The position numbers and the translations under genes were made by a program. DNA of 64,000 nucleotides from an uncultured Sphingomonas sp. (GTDB lineage Bacteria; Pseudomonadota; Alphaproteobacteria; Sphingomonadales; Sphingomonadaceae). The stretch is taken from NCBI GenBank assembly GCA_913776255.1, contig CAJYLV010000022.1:25254-89253 (forward strand), read 5' to 3'. The notes below the pieces were generated by a model, which saw only the letters and a program-made list of their open reading frames with translations, made no database searches and was not told the origin of the DNA. Numbering within the stretch: the stretch's first letter is position 1; the number at the start of each line of letters is the position of its first letter. Below are positions 39,019 to 47,261 of this stretch, one piece after another.

Positions 39019-39109
39019 CGTCGCCCCGGACGTGATCCGCGACCCTGCTTCTTATTCTATCGCGCGTCAGGGCAAAAAGCCGGGCCCCGGATCAAGTCCG
39101 GGGGCGACG
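39019..39109. repeat. REP-like palindromic element, family B copy 6
   Basis: The arms CGTCGCCCCGGACGTGATCC and GGATCAAGTCCGGGGGCGACG are present with a looser centre (GCTTCTTATTCTATCGCGC). It is followed 10 bp later by family A copy 4 between two convergent genes. Confidence 0.78.
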
Positions 39110-39119
39110 AAAGGTTAGC

Positions 39120-39196
39120 CGTCATTGCAAGCGTAGCGAAGCAATCCAGGGCGTCCTGATCCGGCCCTGGATTGCTTCGCTACGCTCGCAATGACG
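39120..39196. repeat. 77-bp palindromic element, family A copy 4
   Basis: The arms differ by one base (ATTGCAAGCG on the left). The element overlaps nothing coding and ends 10 bp before the stop of the cytochrome c gene. Confidence 0.88.
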
Positions 39197-39205
39197 AGCC
39201 GACCC

Positions 39206-39907
39206 TTACGGCTTGGCCGGCGGTGTCGCGCCGAGCGCCTTGTCGTCCTTCGCGGACGGGTCGACCGACGGCGCGCCCGACGCCGGGGTGCCGGTGTTGG
39301 CGAGGTCGGCGGTGTCGCCCTTGGTCGCCTCGGTGACGTTCGCCACCGCCGGGTCGGTCGCCGCCGCCGCGCCCGCCGCCGGTGCGGCCGGCAGCGGCAG
39401 ATTCGAGCCCTGCTGGTTCAGATAGGCGATGATGTTCGCGCGATCCTCGGCATTGCCGAGCCCGGCGAAGGTCATCTTCGTGCCGTTTGCGAACTTGCGC
39501 GGGCTGGTCAGCCACGCGTTCATCTTCTCGAAGTCCCAGTTGCCGCCGACGCTCTTCAGCGCGTCGGAGAAGGCGAAGCCGCCCTTGCCCTGCCCGATCG
39601 GCTCGCCCAGCGTGCCGTACAGGTTCGGCCCGATGCCGTTGGCGCCGCCCTGGTTGATCGTGTGGCAGGCCGCGCACTTCTTGAAGACCTCGGCGCCCTT
39701 GGCGGGATCGGCGCTACCGAGCAGCGACGCGATCGGCACCGCCGCCGCGCCACCGCCGCCGCCGGCCTCCTCGACACCCTCGATCGCATAGCCCGGCTTC
39801 TCGGGGCGCTCGCCGTGGAACAGCATGCCGCCCGCGATCGACAGCCCCAGAGCCGTCCCCGCCGCCGCCAGCGCCCAGCCGAAAATCGTGTTGGTCCGAT
39901 CGTCCAT
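39206..39907 (-). CDS. Membrane-anchored cytochrome c
   Basis: This 233-residue class I cytochrome c is tethered by an uncleaved N-terminal span (TIFGWALAAAGTALGLSIAGGML). It probably carries electrons from the bc1 complex to a terminal oxidase, like CycM/c552. The haem site is CAACHTIN, with GIGPNLYGTLG after it and the axial Met in GTKMTFAGLGN; ANIIAYLNQ forms the last helix. About 65 residues of Ala/Pro/Asp-rich tail follow with no recognisable fold. The start at 39907 (MDDRTNT) was chosen over the track ORF, which adds 34 residues. Confidence 0.93.
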   Translation of the reverse strand: MDDRTNTIFGWALAAAGTALGLSIAGGMLFHGERPEKPGYAIEGVEEAGGGGGAAAVPIASLLGSADPAKGAEVFKKCAACHTINQGGANGIGPNLYGTLGEPIGQGKGGFAFSDALKSVGGNWDFEKMNAWLTSPRKFANGTKMTFAGLGNAEDRANIIAYLNQQGSNLPLPAAPAAGAAAATDPAVANVTEATKGDTADLANTGTPASGAPSVDPSAKDDKALGATPPAKP

Positions 39908-40007
39908 GTCGCCGTTTCGCCCCTCTTCCTTCAGCGTTCCATAGAAAGGGCTCCCGCGCATCGCAAGCGCTTGAGCGGCGCGGCATGCTCTTCTAGGCCA
40001 CGCGGCC

Positions 40008-40898
40008 ATGCAAAGTTACGCCGCGCCTGCCCGCCCGATCGTCGCCGCCATGGCAGCCGCCGCCGCCGCCGAGCCGGCGCGCGCGGTCGCGTTTCAGGGC
40101 GCGCCGGGCGCGAACAGCCATGTCGCGGTGCTGGAAGCGTTCCCCGACGCGCTGCCGCTGCCGTGCTTCAGCTTCGAGGACGCGCTGGACGCGGTGAAGA
40201 CCGGCGCGGCCGATTGCGCGATCATCCCGATCGAGAATTCGCTGCACGGCCGCGTCGCCGACATGCACTTCCTGCTTCCCGAATCCGGGCTGGTGATCAC
40301 CGGCGAGCATTTCCTCGGCATCCGCCACGCGTTGATCGGCTGCGGCCCGCGTGACGGCGTGCAACAGGCGATGAGCCATCCGCAGGCGCTGGGGCAATGC
40401 CGGCACTGGCTGAAGGCGCACGGCATCGCGCCGGTCAATTATCCCGACACCGCGGGCGCGGCGGCGGTGGTCGCCGAGCTGCGCGATCCGACGGTGGCGG
40501 CGCTCGCCCCGCCGGGCGCGGCCGCGATCTACGGACTGGAACTGCTGGCGACCGACATCGCCGATGCCGACCACAATACCACGCGCTTCGTCACGCTGGC
40601 GCGCGGTGCGCGGTCGCTGTCGGGCGAGGGACCGTGGATGACGACCTTCATCTTCGCGGTGAAGAACGTCCCCGCCGCGCTCTACAAGGCGATGGGCGGG
40701 TTCGCGACCAACGGCGTCAACATGACCAAGCTGGAAAGCTATCAGACCGGCGGCAGCTTTGCGGCGACCGAATTCTATTGCGACGTCGAGGGCCGGCCCG
40801 GCGACCCGGCATTTGATCGTGCGATGGAGGAGCTGGGCTTCCACGCCAAATGGGTGCGGGTGCTCGGCACCTATGCGCAGGCGCGCAAGCGTGGGTGA
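40008..40898 (+). CDS. pheA: Prephenate dehydratase
   Basis: It converts prephenate to phenylpyruvate for phenylalanine synthesis. This is a monofunctional type of 296 residues without a chorismate mutase domain. The catalytic domain starts near residue 27 (AVAFQGAPGANSHVAVLEAF) with IIPIENSLHGRVAD and the DHNTTRFVTLAR stretch. The C-terminal ACT domain (KNVPAALYKAMGGFATNGVNMTKLESY) would bind phenylalanine for feedback control. The start ATG at 40008 is the only reasonable one; a short Ala-rich leader precedes the domain. Confidence 0.95.
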   Translation: MQSYAAPARPIVAAMAAAAAAEPARAVAFQGAPGANSHVAVLEAFPDALPLPCFSFEDALDAVKTGAADCAIIPIENSLHGRVADMHFLLPESGLVITGEHFLGIRHALIGCGPRDGVQQAMSHPQALGQCRHWLKAHGIAPVNYPDTAGAAAVVAELRDPTVAALAPPGAAAIYGLELLATDIADADHNTTRFVTLARGARSLSGEGPWMTTFIFAVKNVPAALYKAMGGFATNGVNMTKLESYQTGGSFAATEFYCDVEGRPGDPAFDRAMEELGFHAKWVRVLGTYAQARKRG

Positions 40899-40905
40899 CT
40901 TCGCC

Positions 40906-40982
40906 CGTCATTGCGAGCGTAGCGAAGCAATCCAGGGCCGGATCAGGACGCCCTGCATTGCTTCGCTACGCTCGCGATGACG
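40906..40982. repeat. 77-bp palindromic element, family A copy 5
   Basis: Both arms are intact apart from CTCGCGATGACG at the right end; the centre is inverted relative to copy 1 (GGGCCGGATCAGGACGCCC). It lies 7 bp after pheA, facing a convergent small gene. Confidence 0.87.
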
Positions 40983-40993
40983 AAAAGGGGCGA

Positions 40994-41200
40994 TCAGATC
41001 GCCGCGGCCGAATCGGTGATGACGCCCCATGCCGCGTAGCTGGCGGCCATCAGCGCCACCGAGCAGGTGATCCCGAACAGCACGTACCCGATATAGTTGA
41101 GCATCGGCGGGTTGGCGCGCTCCAGCTTGCGGTTGCGCGAGGCGCCCGTCAGCACGAAACTCAGCAGCATTCCATACGTCAGTGCAACGGCTTCGATCAT
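40994..41200 (-). CDS. Small two-span membrane protein, unknown function
   Basis: This is a 68-residue protein with two probable membrane helices, VALTYGMLLSFVLTG and IGYVLFGITCSVALMAASYAAW. Between them is a charged loop, SRNRKLERANPP. A GAGGGGCGGG ribosome-like site precedes the ATG on the minus strand. It is flanked by a family A repeat and convergent with pheA. I do not recognise a family; it could be a small respiratory or envelope subunit, but nothing in the sequence proves it. Confidence 0.62.
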   Translation of the reverse strand: MIEAVALTYGMLLSFVLTGASRNRKLERANPPMLNYIGYVLFGITCSVALMAASYAAWGVITDSAAAI

Positions 41201-41342
41201 TACCCGCCCCTCGGCTCCAGCTAAAATTGCGCACGCCCCCCGGCGTCCGTGCGCGATTAACCATATCGGCGGTCCGTCACGAAGTCGTTAACGCGCGCCT
41301 CGCCGCTTGCCTCCCACGCTTCGCCGACTAACAGGCATTTTC

Positions 41343-42014
41343 ATGCCCATCCGACTCGCCGTCTTCGATTGCGACGGCACGCTCGTCGACAGTCAGGCCA
41401 ACATCTGCCGTGCCATGGAGCACGCCTTTGCCGCGCTCGGGCTGGTCGCGCCGCCGCGCCCGGCGATCCGTGCGATCGTCGGGTTGAGCCTCGTCGAGGC
41501 GATGGCGCTGCTCGCCCCCGCGCTCGATCCGGCGGTGCATCTGGCGCTGGCCGATGCGTACAGGATGATCTTCCGCCGGATGCGCGAGGACGGCGAACTC
41601 GATGCCGAGCCGCTCTACGACGGGCTGGTCGCGGCGCTCGACGCGCTGGCGGCGGACGGCTGGTCGTTCGGCGTCGCGACCGGCAAGTCGGATCGCGGCC
41701 TCGCGCACGTGCTGGCGGTCCACAGGCTCGCCGACCGCTTCGTCACCTTGCAGACCGCCGACCGGCATCCTTCCAAGCCCGATCCCGCGATGCTGCACGC
41801 CGCGATGGCGCAGGCCGGCGCGCTGCCCCATATGACCGCGATGATCGGCGACACCACGTTCGACATGACGATGGCGCGCGCGGCGGGTGCGCGCGCGATC
41901 GGCGTCAGTTGGGGCTATCACCGCGAGGATGCGCTGTGGCAGGCGGGCGCCGAGCGCATCGCGCATCGCTGCGCCGAGCTGCCCCGGTGTCTCTCGGCGA
42001 GTCTGGCGGCATGA
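41343..42014 (+). CDS. HAD-superfamily phosphatase (phosphoglycolate-phosphatase-like)
   Basis: This 223-residue hydrolase of the HAD subfamily IA has motif I FDCDGTLVDSQ near the N-terminus with the nucleophile Asp. Motif II is VATGKS, motif III Lys is in HPSKPDP and motif IV is IGDTTFDMTMA. It could act on phosphoglycolate or a similar small phosphate ester. The ATG at 41343 is preferred; the track ORF adds 12 residues. Its stop overlaps the next gene start as ATGA, and that gene overlaps the ATP12 gene, so three genes are translationally linked. Confidence 0.9.
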   Translation: MPIRLAVFDCDGTLVDSQANICRAMEHAFAALGLVAPPRPAIRAIVGLSLVEAMALLAPALDPAVHLALADAYRMIFRRMREDGELDAEPLYDGLVAALDALAADGWSFGVATGKSDRGLAHVLAVHRLADRFVTLQTADRHPSKPDPAMLHAAMAQAGALPHMTAMIGDTTFDMTMARAAGARAIGVSWGYHREDALWQAGAERIAHRCAELPRCLSASLAA

Positions 42015-42217
42015 GCGATCCGGCCCGCGCGCGCTGGGCGGCGATCGTCGCGACGCGGCTGGCCGGGACCGCCGGCGCGCTGCTCGGCGTGGTGTTGCTC
42101 GGGCGCGCGCAGGCGCTCCCGGCGAAACTGCTTGGCGTCGCGATCGTCGTCAGCGCCTTGTGGATGATCGCGACCGTACCCCGCGCGCTGGCGCGGCGCT
42201 GGAGGAGCCCGAAGTGA
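42011..42217 (+). CDS. Small membrane protein between HAD and ATP12 genes
   Basis: This 68-residue protein has two hydrophobic segments, AAIVATRLAGTAGALLGVVLLG and KLLGVAIVVSALWMIATVP, and a basic end RRWRSPK. It lies inside a longer track ORF but its real start is the ATG at 42011, which overlaps the HAD stop by 4 bp. Its stop overlaps the next start as GTGA. The tight double overlap and sensible membrane pattern support a real gene. Its function is unknown. Confidence 0.72.
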   Translation: MSDPARARWAAIVATRLAGTAGALLGVVLLGRAQALPAKLLGVAIVVSALWMIATVPRALARRWRSPK

Positions 42218-42930
42218 AGCGTTTCTGGACCGAGGTGACGGTGGATGCCGACCGCGCGATCCGGCTCGACTCGCGCCCGGTGCGGACGCCGGGGCGCGCG
42301 CCGCTCGCGCTGCCGACCGCCGCGCTGGCCGAGGCGGTCGCCGACGAGTGGCGCGCGGTCGGCGAGACGCTCGACCCGCGCGCGATGCCGCTGACCGGGC
42401 TCGCCAACGCCGCGATCGACCGCATCGCGCCCGCCCCGGACGGATTTGCCGCCGGGCTGGCCGCTTATGCCGAGAGCGACCTGCTCTGCTATCGCGCCGA
42501 CGCGCCCGCCGAACTGGTCGCGCGGCAGGCGGCGGCATGGGACCCGCTGCTCGACTGGGCGCGCGACCGCTATGACGTGCATTTCGCGATCGTCACCGGC
42601 GTGATGCACCGCGCGCAACCGCCCGCCACGATCGCGCGGCTGGGTGAGGCGGTGGCGAGTCGCGACGCCTTCGCGCTCGCGCCGCTGTCGCCGCTGGTGA
42701 CGCTGACCGGCACCTTGGTCGGCGCGCTGGGCCTTGCCGAGGGTGCGGTGACGCCGGACGCGCTGTGGCAGGCGGCGATGGTCGACGAGGACTGGCAGGC
42801 CGAACGCTGGGGCGAGGACCCGCTCGCGACGCAGGCGCGCGAGGGCAAGCGCCGCGACTATGACGCCGCGGCGCGGTTCCTGTCGTTGCTGGACGACGGC
42901 CGCGCGGGTTGCGGGCACGATCGCGAATAG
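42214..42930 (+). CDS. ATP12 family F1-ATPase assembly chaperone
   Basis: This is a homologue of mitochondrial Atp12, which helps insert the alpha subunit during F1 assembly. It has 238 residues from a GTG at 42214 preceded by GGAGGA; the track ORF runs upstream in the wrong context. Family features are KRFWTEVTV, the LDSRPVRTPGRAPLALPT block, LADAVADEWRAVGE-like text, AESDLLCYRADAPAELVARQAAAWDPLLDW and the closing RRDYDAAARFLSLL. It is common in alphaproteobacteria. The upstream overlap with the small membrane gene suggests one transcript. Confidence 0.9.
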   Translation: MKRFWTEVTVDADRAIRLDSRPVRTPGRAPLALPTAALAEAVADEWRAVGETLDPRAMPLTGLANAAIDRIAPAPDGFAAGLAAYAESDLLCYRADAPAELVARQAAAWDPLLDWARDRYDVHFAIVTGVMHRAQPPATIARLGEAVASRDAFALAPLSPLVTLTGTLVGALGLAEGAVTPDALWQAAMVDEDWQAERWGEDPLATQAREGKRRDYDAAARFLSLLDDGRAGCGHDRE

Positions 42931-42971
42931 GGCATAGCCCCGTAACGATCGACGAGAGAGGACGCTGAGCG

Positions 42972-43514
42972 ATGCGCACGGGCTGGATGGTGGCGATGAT
43001 CGCAGCGGCATCGATCGCCGGGGCGCCTGCGCTGGCGCAGGATAGCGACGGGACCGACCATCCGCTGCTCCCGCGCTGTGCCGGCGCCGAGATCGACGGC
43101 TATCGCGGACCGTCGCAGGACGAGGTGACGATCCCGACCGGCCCGATCGCCGCCGAGGACGACACCGCCAACCGTCGTCTGCTCACCGGACAGGTCACCC
43201 ATATCGATTACCGCATCAAGCCGGCGACCGCGCCGCTCCAGATCGAGCGTCATTACGCCGATCTGCTGAAAAGCGCCGGGTTCGAGACGGTGTTCGCCTG
43301 CACCGGCCCCGCCTGCGGACGCGACATGGGCGCGCTGATCCTCAACTCGGGCAAGGTCGCGCCGACCGGGCTGGCGGACGGATTGTTCAACGACCGCATC
43401 CGCGTCCGCATCGCGCGGCGCGCCGACATTTGGGTGCTGCTCCACATCGCCGAGGGGCCGGACCGGTCGCAGGTGTTCGAGACGGTGGTCGAGGGCGCGA
43501 CGGCGGCACAGTAA
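42972..43514 (+). CDS. Secreted DUF4892-like protein
   Basis: This 180-residue protein has signal peptide TGWMVAMIAAASIAGAPALA, so it is periplasmic or exported. The mature part begins DSDGTDHPLLPRCAGAEIDGY and contains HYADLLKSAGFETVFACTGPACG with two cysteines, a pattern I associate with DUF4892 proteins. Those are sometimes longer with an OmpA part; here only the N-terminal domain is present. The role is unknown. It follows the ATP12 gene by about 40 bp in the same direction. Confidence 0.7.
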   Translation: MRTGWMVAMIAAASIAGAPALAQDSDGTDHPLLPRCAGAEIDGYRGPSQDEVTIPTGPIAAEDDTANRRLLTGQVTHIDYRIKPATAPLQIERHYADLLKSAGFETVFACTGPACGRDMGALILNSGKVAPTGLADGLFNDRIRVRIARRADIWVLLHIAEGPDRSQVFETVVEGATAAQ

Positions 43515-43566
43515 GCGCCGTCATGGACGGACAGGCGGAAGGAAGGAATGCTGCCACCCGCCAATC

Positions 43567-43760
43567 CCGTCATTCCCGCGGAAGCAAGACTTATGCGAAA
43601 CCCTGTTCTGTACCCCGGCGAAGGCCGGGGCCTAGGTGGGGGACGTTTGTAATTGATCGAAAGGCTTTCCCGACTGGACCCCGGCCTCCGCCGGGGTACG
43701 GCTCTCGATCAGGCATGGATAGGACTTCCGCAGAGGTCCCGCGTACGCGCGAATGGCGTC
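43567..43760. repeat. Composite palindromic region with family D copy 2
   Basis: The core at 43612-43697 has arms ACCCCGGCGAAGGCCGGGGC and GACCCCGGCCTCCGCCGGGG. Outside it are degraded flanks CGTCATTCCCGCGGAAGCAAG and AGGACTTCCGCAGAGGTCCC that resemble the outer arms seen around family D copy 3. It fills the gap between two convergent genes. Confidence 0.65.
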
Positions 43761-43768
43761 CCTAGCCC

Positions 43769-44428
43769 CTACCCCGCCGGCGTGCGCAGCTTGCGGATGA
43801 AGCCGATCAGCCCGGTCTGGCGCGAGCGCTTCAGCCGCTCGGCGGCGAGGATCGTCTTCACCTTGGTGTAGCAGCTCTCGACATCGTCGTTGACCAGCAC
43901 ATAGTCATAGCCGTCCCAGTGGCTGATCTCGGCATCGGCGCGGCTCATCCGGCGCTCGATGATCTCCTGCGCATCGGTGGCGCGGCCCTCGAGCCGGCGG
44001 CGCAGTTCCTCCATCGACGGCGGCAGGATGAAGACGCGCACCACGTCGCCGCCCGCGATCTGGTGGAGCTGCTGCGCGCCCTGCCAGTCGATGTCGAACA
44101 GCACGTCCTTGCCCGCCGACAGCATCGCATCGACCGGCGCGCGCGGCGTGCCGTAACGCTGGTCGAAGACGTGCGCCCATTCGAGGAATTCGTGATTCGC
44201 CGCCATCTCGCGGAATTTGTCCAGCGAGACGAAATGGTAATCGCGCCCATCCTCCTCGCCCTTGCGGATCGCGCGGGTGGTGGCGGACACCGACAGCGAC
44301 AGTTCGGGCTCGCTGGCGAGCAGCATCCGCGCGATCGTCGACTTCCCCGCGCCGGACGGCGAGGACAGGACGAACAACAATCCGCGACGCTTCATGTGGT
44401 GCGGGTCGGCGGTCAGGCGATCGGGCAT
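43769..44428 (-). CDS. gmk: Guanylate kinase
   Basis: It phosphorylates GMP to GDP. The ORF track starts too early; the ATG at 44428 (MPDRLTADPHHMKRRGLLF) gives 219 residues, and an internal ATG at 44395 would give 208. The P-loop is LSSPSGAGKSTIARM, with the GMP-binding SVSATTRAIRKGEEDGRDYHFV and the lid segment. FDIDWQGAQQL and LEGRATDAQEIIERRM are typical. It is convergent with the DUF4892-like gene. Confidence 0.96.
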   Translation of the reverse strand: MPDRLTADPHHMKRRGLLFVLSSPSGAGKSTIARMLLASEPELSLSVSATTRAIRKGEEDGRDYHFVSLDKFREMAANHEFLEWAHVFDQRYGTPRAPVDAMLSAGKDVLFDIDWQGAQQLHQIAGGDVVRVFILPPSMEELRRRLEGRATDAQEIIERRMSRADAEISHWDGYDYVLVNDDVESCYTKVKTILAAERLKRSRQTGLIGFIRKLRTPAG

Positions 44429-44459
44429 GGGGGCTGATGCCCCGCCCTGTACGCTTGCG

Positions 44460-45290
44460 TCAAGCGCGCAGCCGCGCCGCGTGCCACGCGAGGTGATCGG
44501 CCATGAAGGTCGAGATGAAATGATAGCTGTGGTCATAGCCCGGCCGCACCCGCAGCGTCAGGTCGATTCCGGCATCGGCACAGGCGGTCGCGAGCAGGTC
44601 GGGGCGGAGTTGCTCGGCCAGGAACGAATCGGCATCGCCCTGATCGACCAGGATTTCCGGCACGCGCGCGCCATCCTCGATCAGCGCGACCGAGTCGTGG
44701 CGGCGCTGGGCCGCCACATCGTCGCCCAGATAGCGGTCGAGCGCCTTGCCCCACGGCACCTTCGTCGGGGCGACGATCGGCGCGAAGGCCGAGACAGCGC
44801 GGAACCGCTCCGGGTGGCGCAGCGCGACGGTCAACGCGCCATGCCCGCCCATCGAATGTCCCATGATCGACTGGCGCGTCGTGTCGGCGGGAAAGTGTTC
44901 GCCGATCAGCGCCGGCAGTTCGGCGGTGACATAGGACCACATCCGGTAATGCGTCGCCCAAGGCGCCTCAGTCGCGTCGACGTAGAAGCCGGCGCCCTTG
45001 GCGAAATCCCAGGCGTCCTCGTCGGGCACGTCGTCACCGCGCGGGCTGGTGTCGGGCGCGACGAAGATCAGCCCGTGCTCGGCGCAGGCGCGGCGGAATT
45101 CGCCCTTGTCGGTGACATTGGCGTGCGTGCAGGTGAGTCCCGACAGATACCAGACCACCGGCAGTGTCGCGCCCGGCGCGTGCGCGGGGACATAGACCGA
45201 AAAGGTCATGTCGGTGCCGGTCGCGGTCGAGCGGTGGCGGTACACGCCCTGCGTTCCGCCATGCGCGCGGGCGGTGGAGACGGTTTCCAT
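44460..45290 (-). CDS. fghA: S-formylglutathione hydrolase
   Basis: It hydrolyses S-formylglutathione to formate and glutathione, the second step of glutathione-dependent formaldehyde oxidation. It has 276 residues from the ATG at 45290 with AAAGGA upstream; the track ORF is longer. This is an alpha/beta hydrolase of the esterase D group: VVWYLSGLTCTHANVTDKGEF at the N-terminus, nucleophile elbow GHSMGGHGAL, Asp in LVDQGDADSFL and His in YDHSYHFISTF. The formaldehyde dehydrogenase lies upstream with a VOC gene between. Confidence 0.95.
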   Translation of the reverse strand: METVSTARAHGGTQGVYRHRSTATGTDMTFSVYVPAHAPGATLPVVWYLSGLTCTHANVTDKGEFRRACAEHGLIFVAPDTSPRGDDVPDEDAWDFAKGAGFYVDATEAPWATHYRMWSYVTAELPALIGEHFPADTTRQSIMGHSMGGHGALTVALRHPERFRAVSAFAPIVAPTKVPWGKALDRYLGDDVAAQRRHDSVALIEDGARVPEILVDQGDADSFLAEQLRPDLLATACADAGIDLTLRVRPGYDHSYHFISTFMADHLAWHAARLRA

Positions 45291-45361
45291 CGATGATCCT
45301 TTCGGAATGAACTGCGTGATGACTGGCGGAGCGAACATCCGAACGGATGAGCCCTCCCGTC

Positions 45362-45441
45362 CGTCGCCCCGGACCTGATCCGGGGCCCCGCTGCTACTCC
45401 GGTCGCGAGAAGCGGGATCCCGGATCAAGTCCGGGATGACG
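45362..45441. repeat. REP-like palindromic element, family B copy 7
   Basis: The arms CGTCGCCCCGGACCTGATCC and GGATCAAGTCCGGGATGACG are present. It separates the VOC gene from fghA, so it is inside an otherwise same-strand gene group, where it might reduce or process read-through. Confidence 0.85.
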
Positions 45442-45464
45442 GGAAGGTAACCGCTCGCCCTAGA

Positions 45465-45848
45465 TCACGCCGGCACGCGATACGCGCCGCACAGCTTGTT
45501 GCCGTCCGGATCGCGCAGATAGGCGAGGTAGAGCTGCCCGAACGGGCTGGTGCGCACGCCCGGCGCGTCCTCGATCGCGGTGCCGCCGTTGGCGACGCCC
45601 GCCGCGTGCCACGTCTGCGCCTGCTCCGGCCCGGTCATGCGAAAACCGATCGTCCCGCCATTGGCGTGGCACGCCGGTTCGCCATCGATCGGCCGCGAGA
45701 TCATGAACAACGCACCATCATGCGCATAGACGACGCGGCCCTTGTCGTCCTGCCGCCCCTCGCGCCCGCCCAGCGCGGCGAAGAGCGCGTCGTAGAATGT
45801 CTTCGACCGTGCCACGTCGTTCGATCCGACCATCACATGACTGAACAT
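45465..45848 (-). CDS. VOC family (glyoxalase/bleomycin-resistance fold) protein
   Basis: This 127-residue protein has two betaalphabetabetabeta modules: SHVMVGSNDVARSKTFYDALF with the first metal-ligand His, and PFGQLYLAYLRDPDGNKLCGAY near the C-terminus. Its start is within a longer track ORF of a different gene. It lies 14 bp downstream of the formaldehyde dehydrogenase gene, in the same direction. It may be a glyoxalase-like partner for glutathione adducts, but its substrate is not visible from sequence. Confidence 0.85.
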   Translation of the reverse strand: MFSHVMVGSNDVARSKTFYDALFAALGGREGRQDDKGRVVYAHDGALFMISRPIDGEPACHANGGTIGFRMTGPEQAQTWHAAGVANGGTAIEDAPGVRTSPFGQLYLAYLRDPDGNKLCGAYRVPA

Positions 45849-45862
45849 CTTCGTCCTCTCCC

Positions 45863-46969
45863 TCAATAGACCACGACGCTGCGGATGCTCTCGCCGGCAT
45901 GCATCAGGTCGAAGCCCTTGTTGATCTCGTCCAGCGTGAGCCGATGCGTGATCATCGGATCGATCTGGATCATCCCGTTCATATACCAGTCGACGATCTT
46001 CGGCACGTCGGTCCGCCCGCGCGCGCCGCCGAATGCGGTGCCCTTCCAGACCCGTCCGGTGACGAGCTGGAACGGCCGCGTGCTGATCTCCTTGCCCGCC
46101 TCGGCGACGCCGATCACGATCGACTCGCCCCAGCCGCGATGGGCGCTTTCCAGCGCCTGCCGCATCACGACGGTGTTGCCGGTACAGTCGAACGTATAGT
46201 CGCCGCCGCCGTCGGTCAGCGCGACCAGATGCTGGACGACGTCGCCAACGTCCTTGGGATTGACGAAGTCGGTCATCCCGAACTGCCGCCCCCATTCCTC
46301 GCGGTCGGGGTTGATGTCGACCCCGACGATCCGCGCCGCGCCGGCCAGCTTCGCGCCCTGGATGACGTTGAGCCCGATCCCGCCGAGCCCGAACACGATC
46401 ACCGTCGCGCCGACCTCGACCTTGGCGGTGTTGATTACCGCGCCGACCCCGGTGGTGACGCCGCAGCCGATATAGCAGCTGGTGTCGAACGGCGCGTCCG
46501 GGCGGATCTTCGCCACCGCGATCTCGGGCAGCACGGTGAAGTTCGAGAAGGTCGAGCAGCCCATATAATGGTAGATCGGCTGCCCCTTGTAGCTGAAGCG
46601 CGTCGTGCCGTCGGGCATCAGCCCCTTGCCCTGCGTCGCGCGGATCGCGGTGCACAGGTTGGTCTTGCCGCTGAGGCACGACTTACACTGGCGACATTCC
46701 GGCGTGTAGAGCGGGATGACGTGATCGCCCGGCACGACGCTGGTCACGCCCGCGCCGACCTCGCGCACCACGCCGCAACCCTCGTGGCCGAGCACGCTGG
46801 GGAACAGCCCCTCGCTGTCGAACCCGTCGAGCGTATAGGCATCGGTGTGGCAGATGCCGGTCGCCATGATCTCGACCAGCACCTCGCCGGTCTTCGGGCC
46901 TTCGAGATCGAGCTCGACGATCTCCAGCGGCTTCTTTGCCTCGAACGCGACGGCGGCGCGGGTCTTCAT
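45863..46969 (-). CDS. frmA: S-(hydroxymethyl)glutathione dehydrogenase (class III alcohol dehydrogenase)
   Basis: It oxidises the formaldehyde-glutathione adduct with NAD, and can also reduce S-nitrosoglutathione. It has 368 residues, the class III length. The catalytic zinc region is [14 protein letters not shown] and GHEGCGVV, the structural zinc loop is [15 protein letters not shown], and the Rossmann motif is [38 protein letters not shown] is characteristic of the class. It opens a leftward group with the VOC protein and fghA; no FrmR-type repressor is adjacent. Confidence 0.96.
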   Translation of the reverse strand: MKTRAAVAFEAKKPLEIVELDLEGPKTGEVLVEIMATGICHTDAYTLDGFDSEGLFPSVLGHEGCGVVREVGAGVTSVVPGDHVIPLYTPECRQCKSCLSGKTNLCTAIRATQGKGLMPDGTTRFSYKGQPIYHYMGCSTFSNFTVLPEIAVAKIRPDAPFDTSCYIGCGVTTGVGAVINTAKVEVGATVIVFGLGGIGLNVIQGAKLAGAARIVGVDINPDREEWGRQFGMTDFVNPKDVGDVVQHLVALTDGGGDYTFDCTGNTVVMRQALESAHRGWGESIVIGVAEAGKEISTRPFQLVTGRVWKGTAFGGARGRTDVPKIVDWYMNGMIQIDPMITHRLTLDEINKGFDLMHAGESIRSVVVY

Positions 46970-47070
46970 GGGGGCAACCTCTTCGTCTGTGACCGGCGGC
47001 GTCTTAGGCGGCGCGGGCGGGCGTGTTCAAGCCGGAGCACGCGCGGCGACGCAATGCTGCGAAGAGTGAT

Positions 47071-47210
47071 GTTCACGCGGAGGCGCGGAGACGCGGAGAA
47101 AGAAAGTGAGCGTCTTCCGGTCGAACTGTCGGTCCCGCCGCAGGCTTACCCGACTTCACGATCGGAAGACCCTCTTCTATTCCTCCGCGCCTCCGCGCCT
47201 CCGCGTGAAC
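47071..47210. repeat. Long inverted repeat, family F
   Basis: The arms GTTCACGCGGAGGCGCGGAG and CTCCGCGCCTCCGCGTGAAC enclose about 100 bp, with a second inner pair GTCTTCCGGTCG/CGATCGGAAGAC. Unlike the other families, it lies between two divergent start sites (frmA and the CoA-transferase). No gene was seen in this gap of about 290 bp. Confidence 0.8.
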
Positions 47211-47261
47211 CAAATATCTTGCCGGCTTCGCGCGCACCCACGACCCCGCTACACCCGCACG

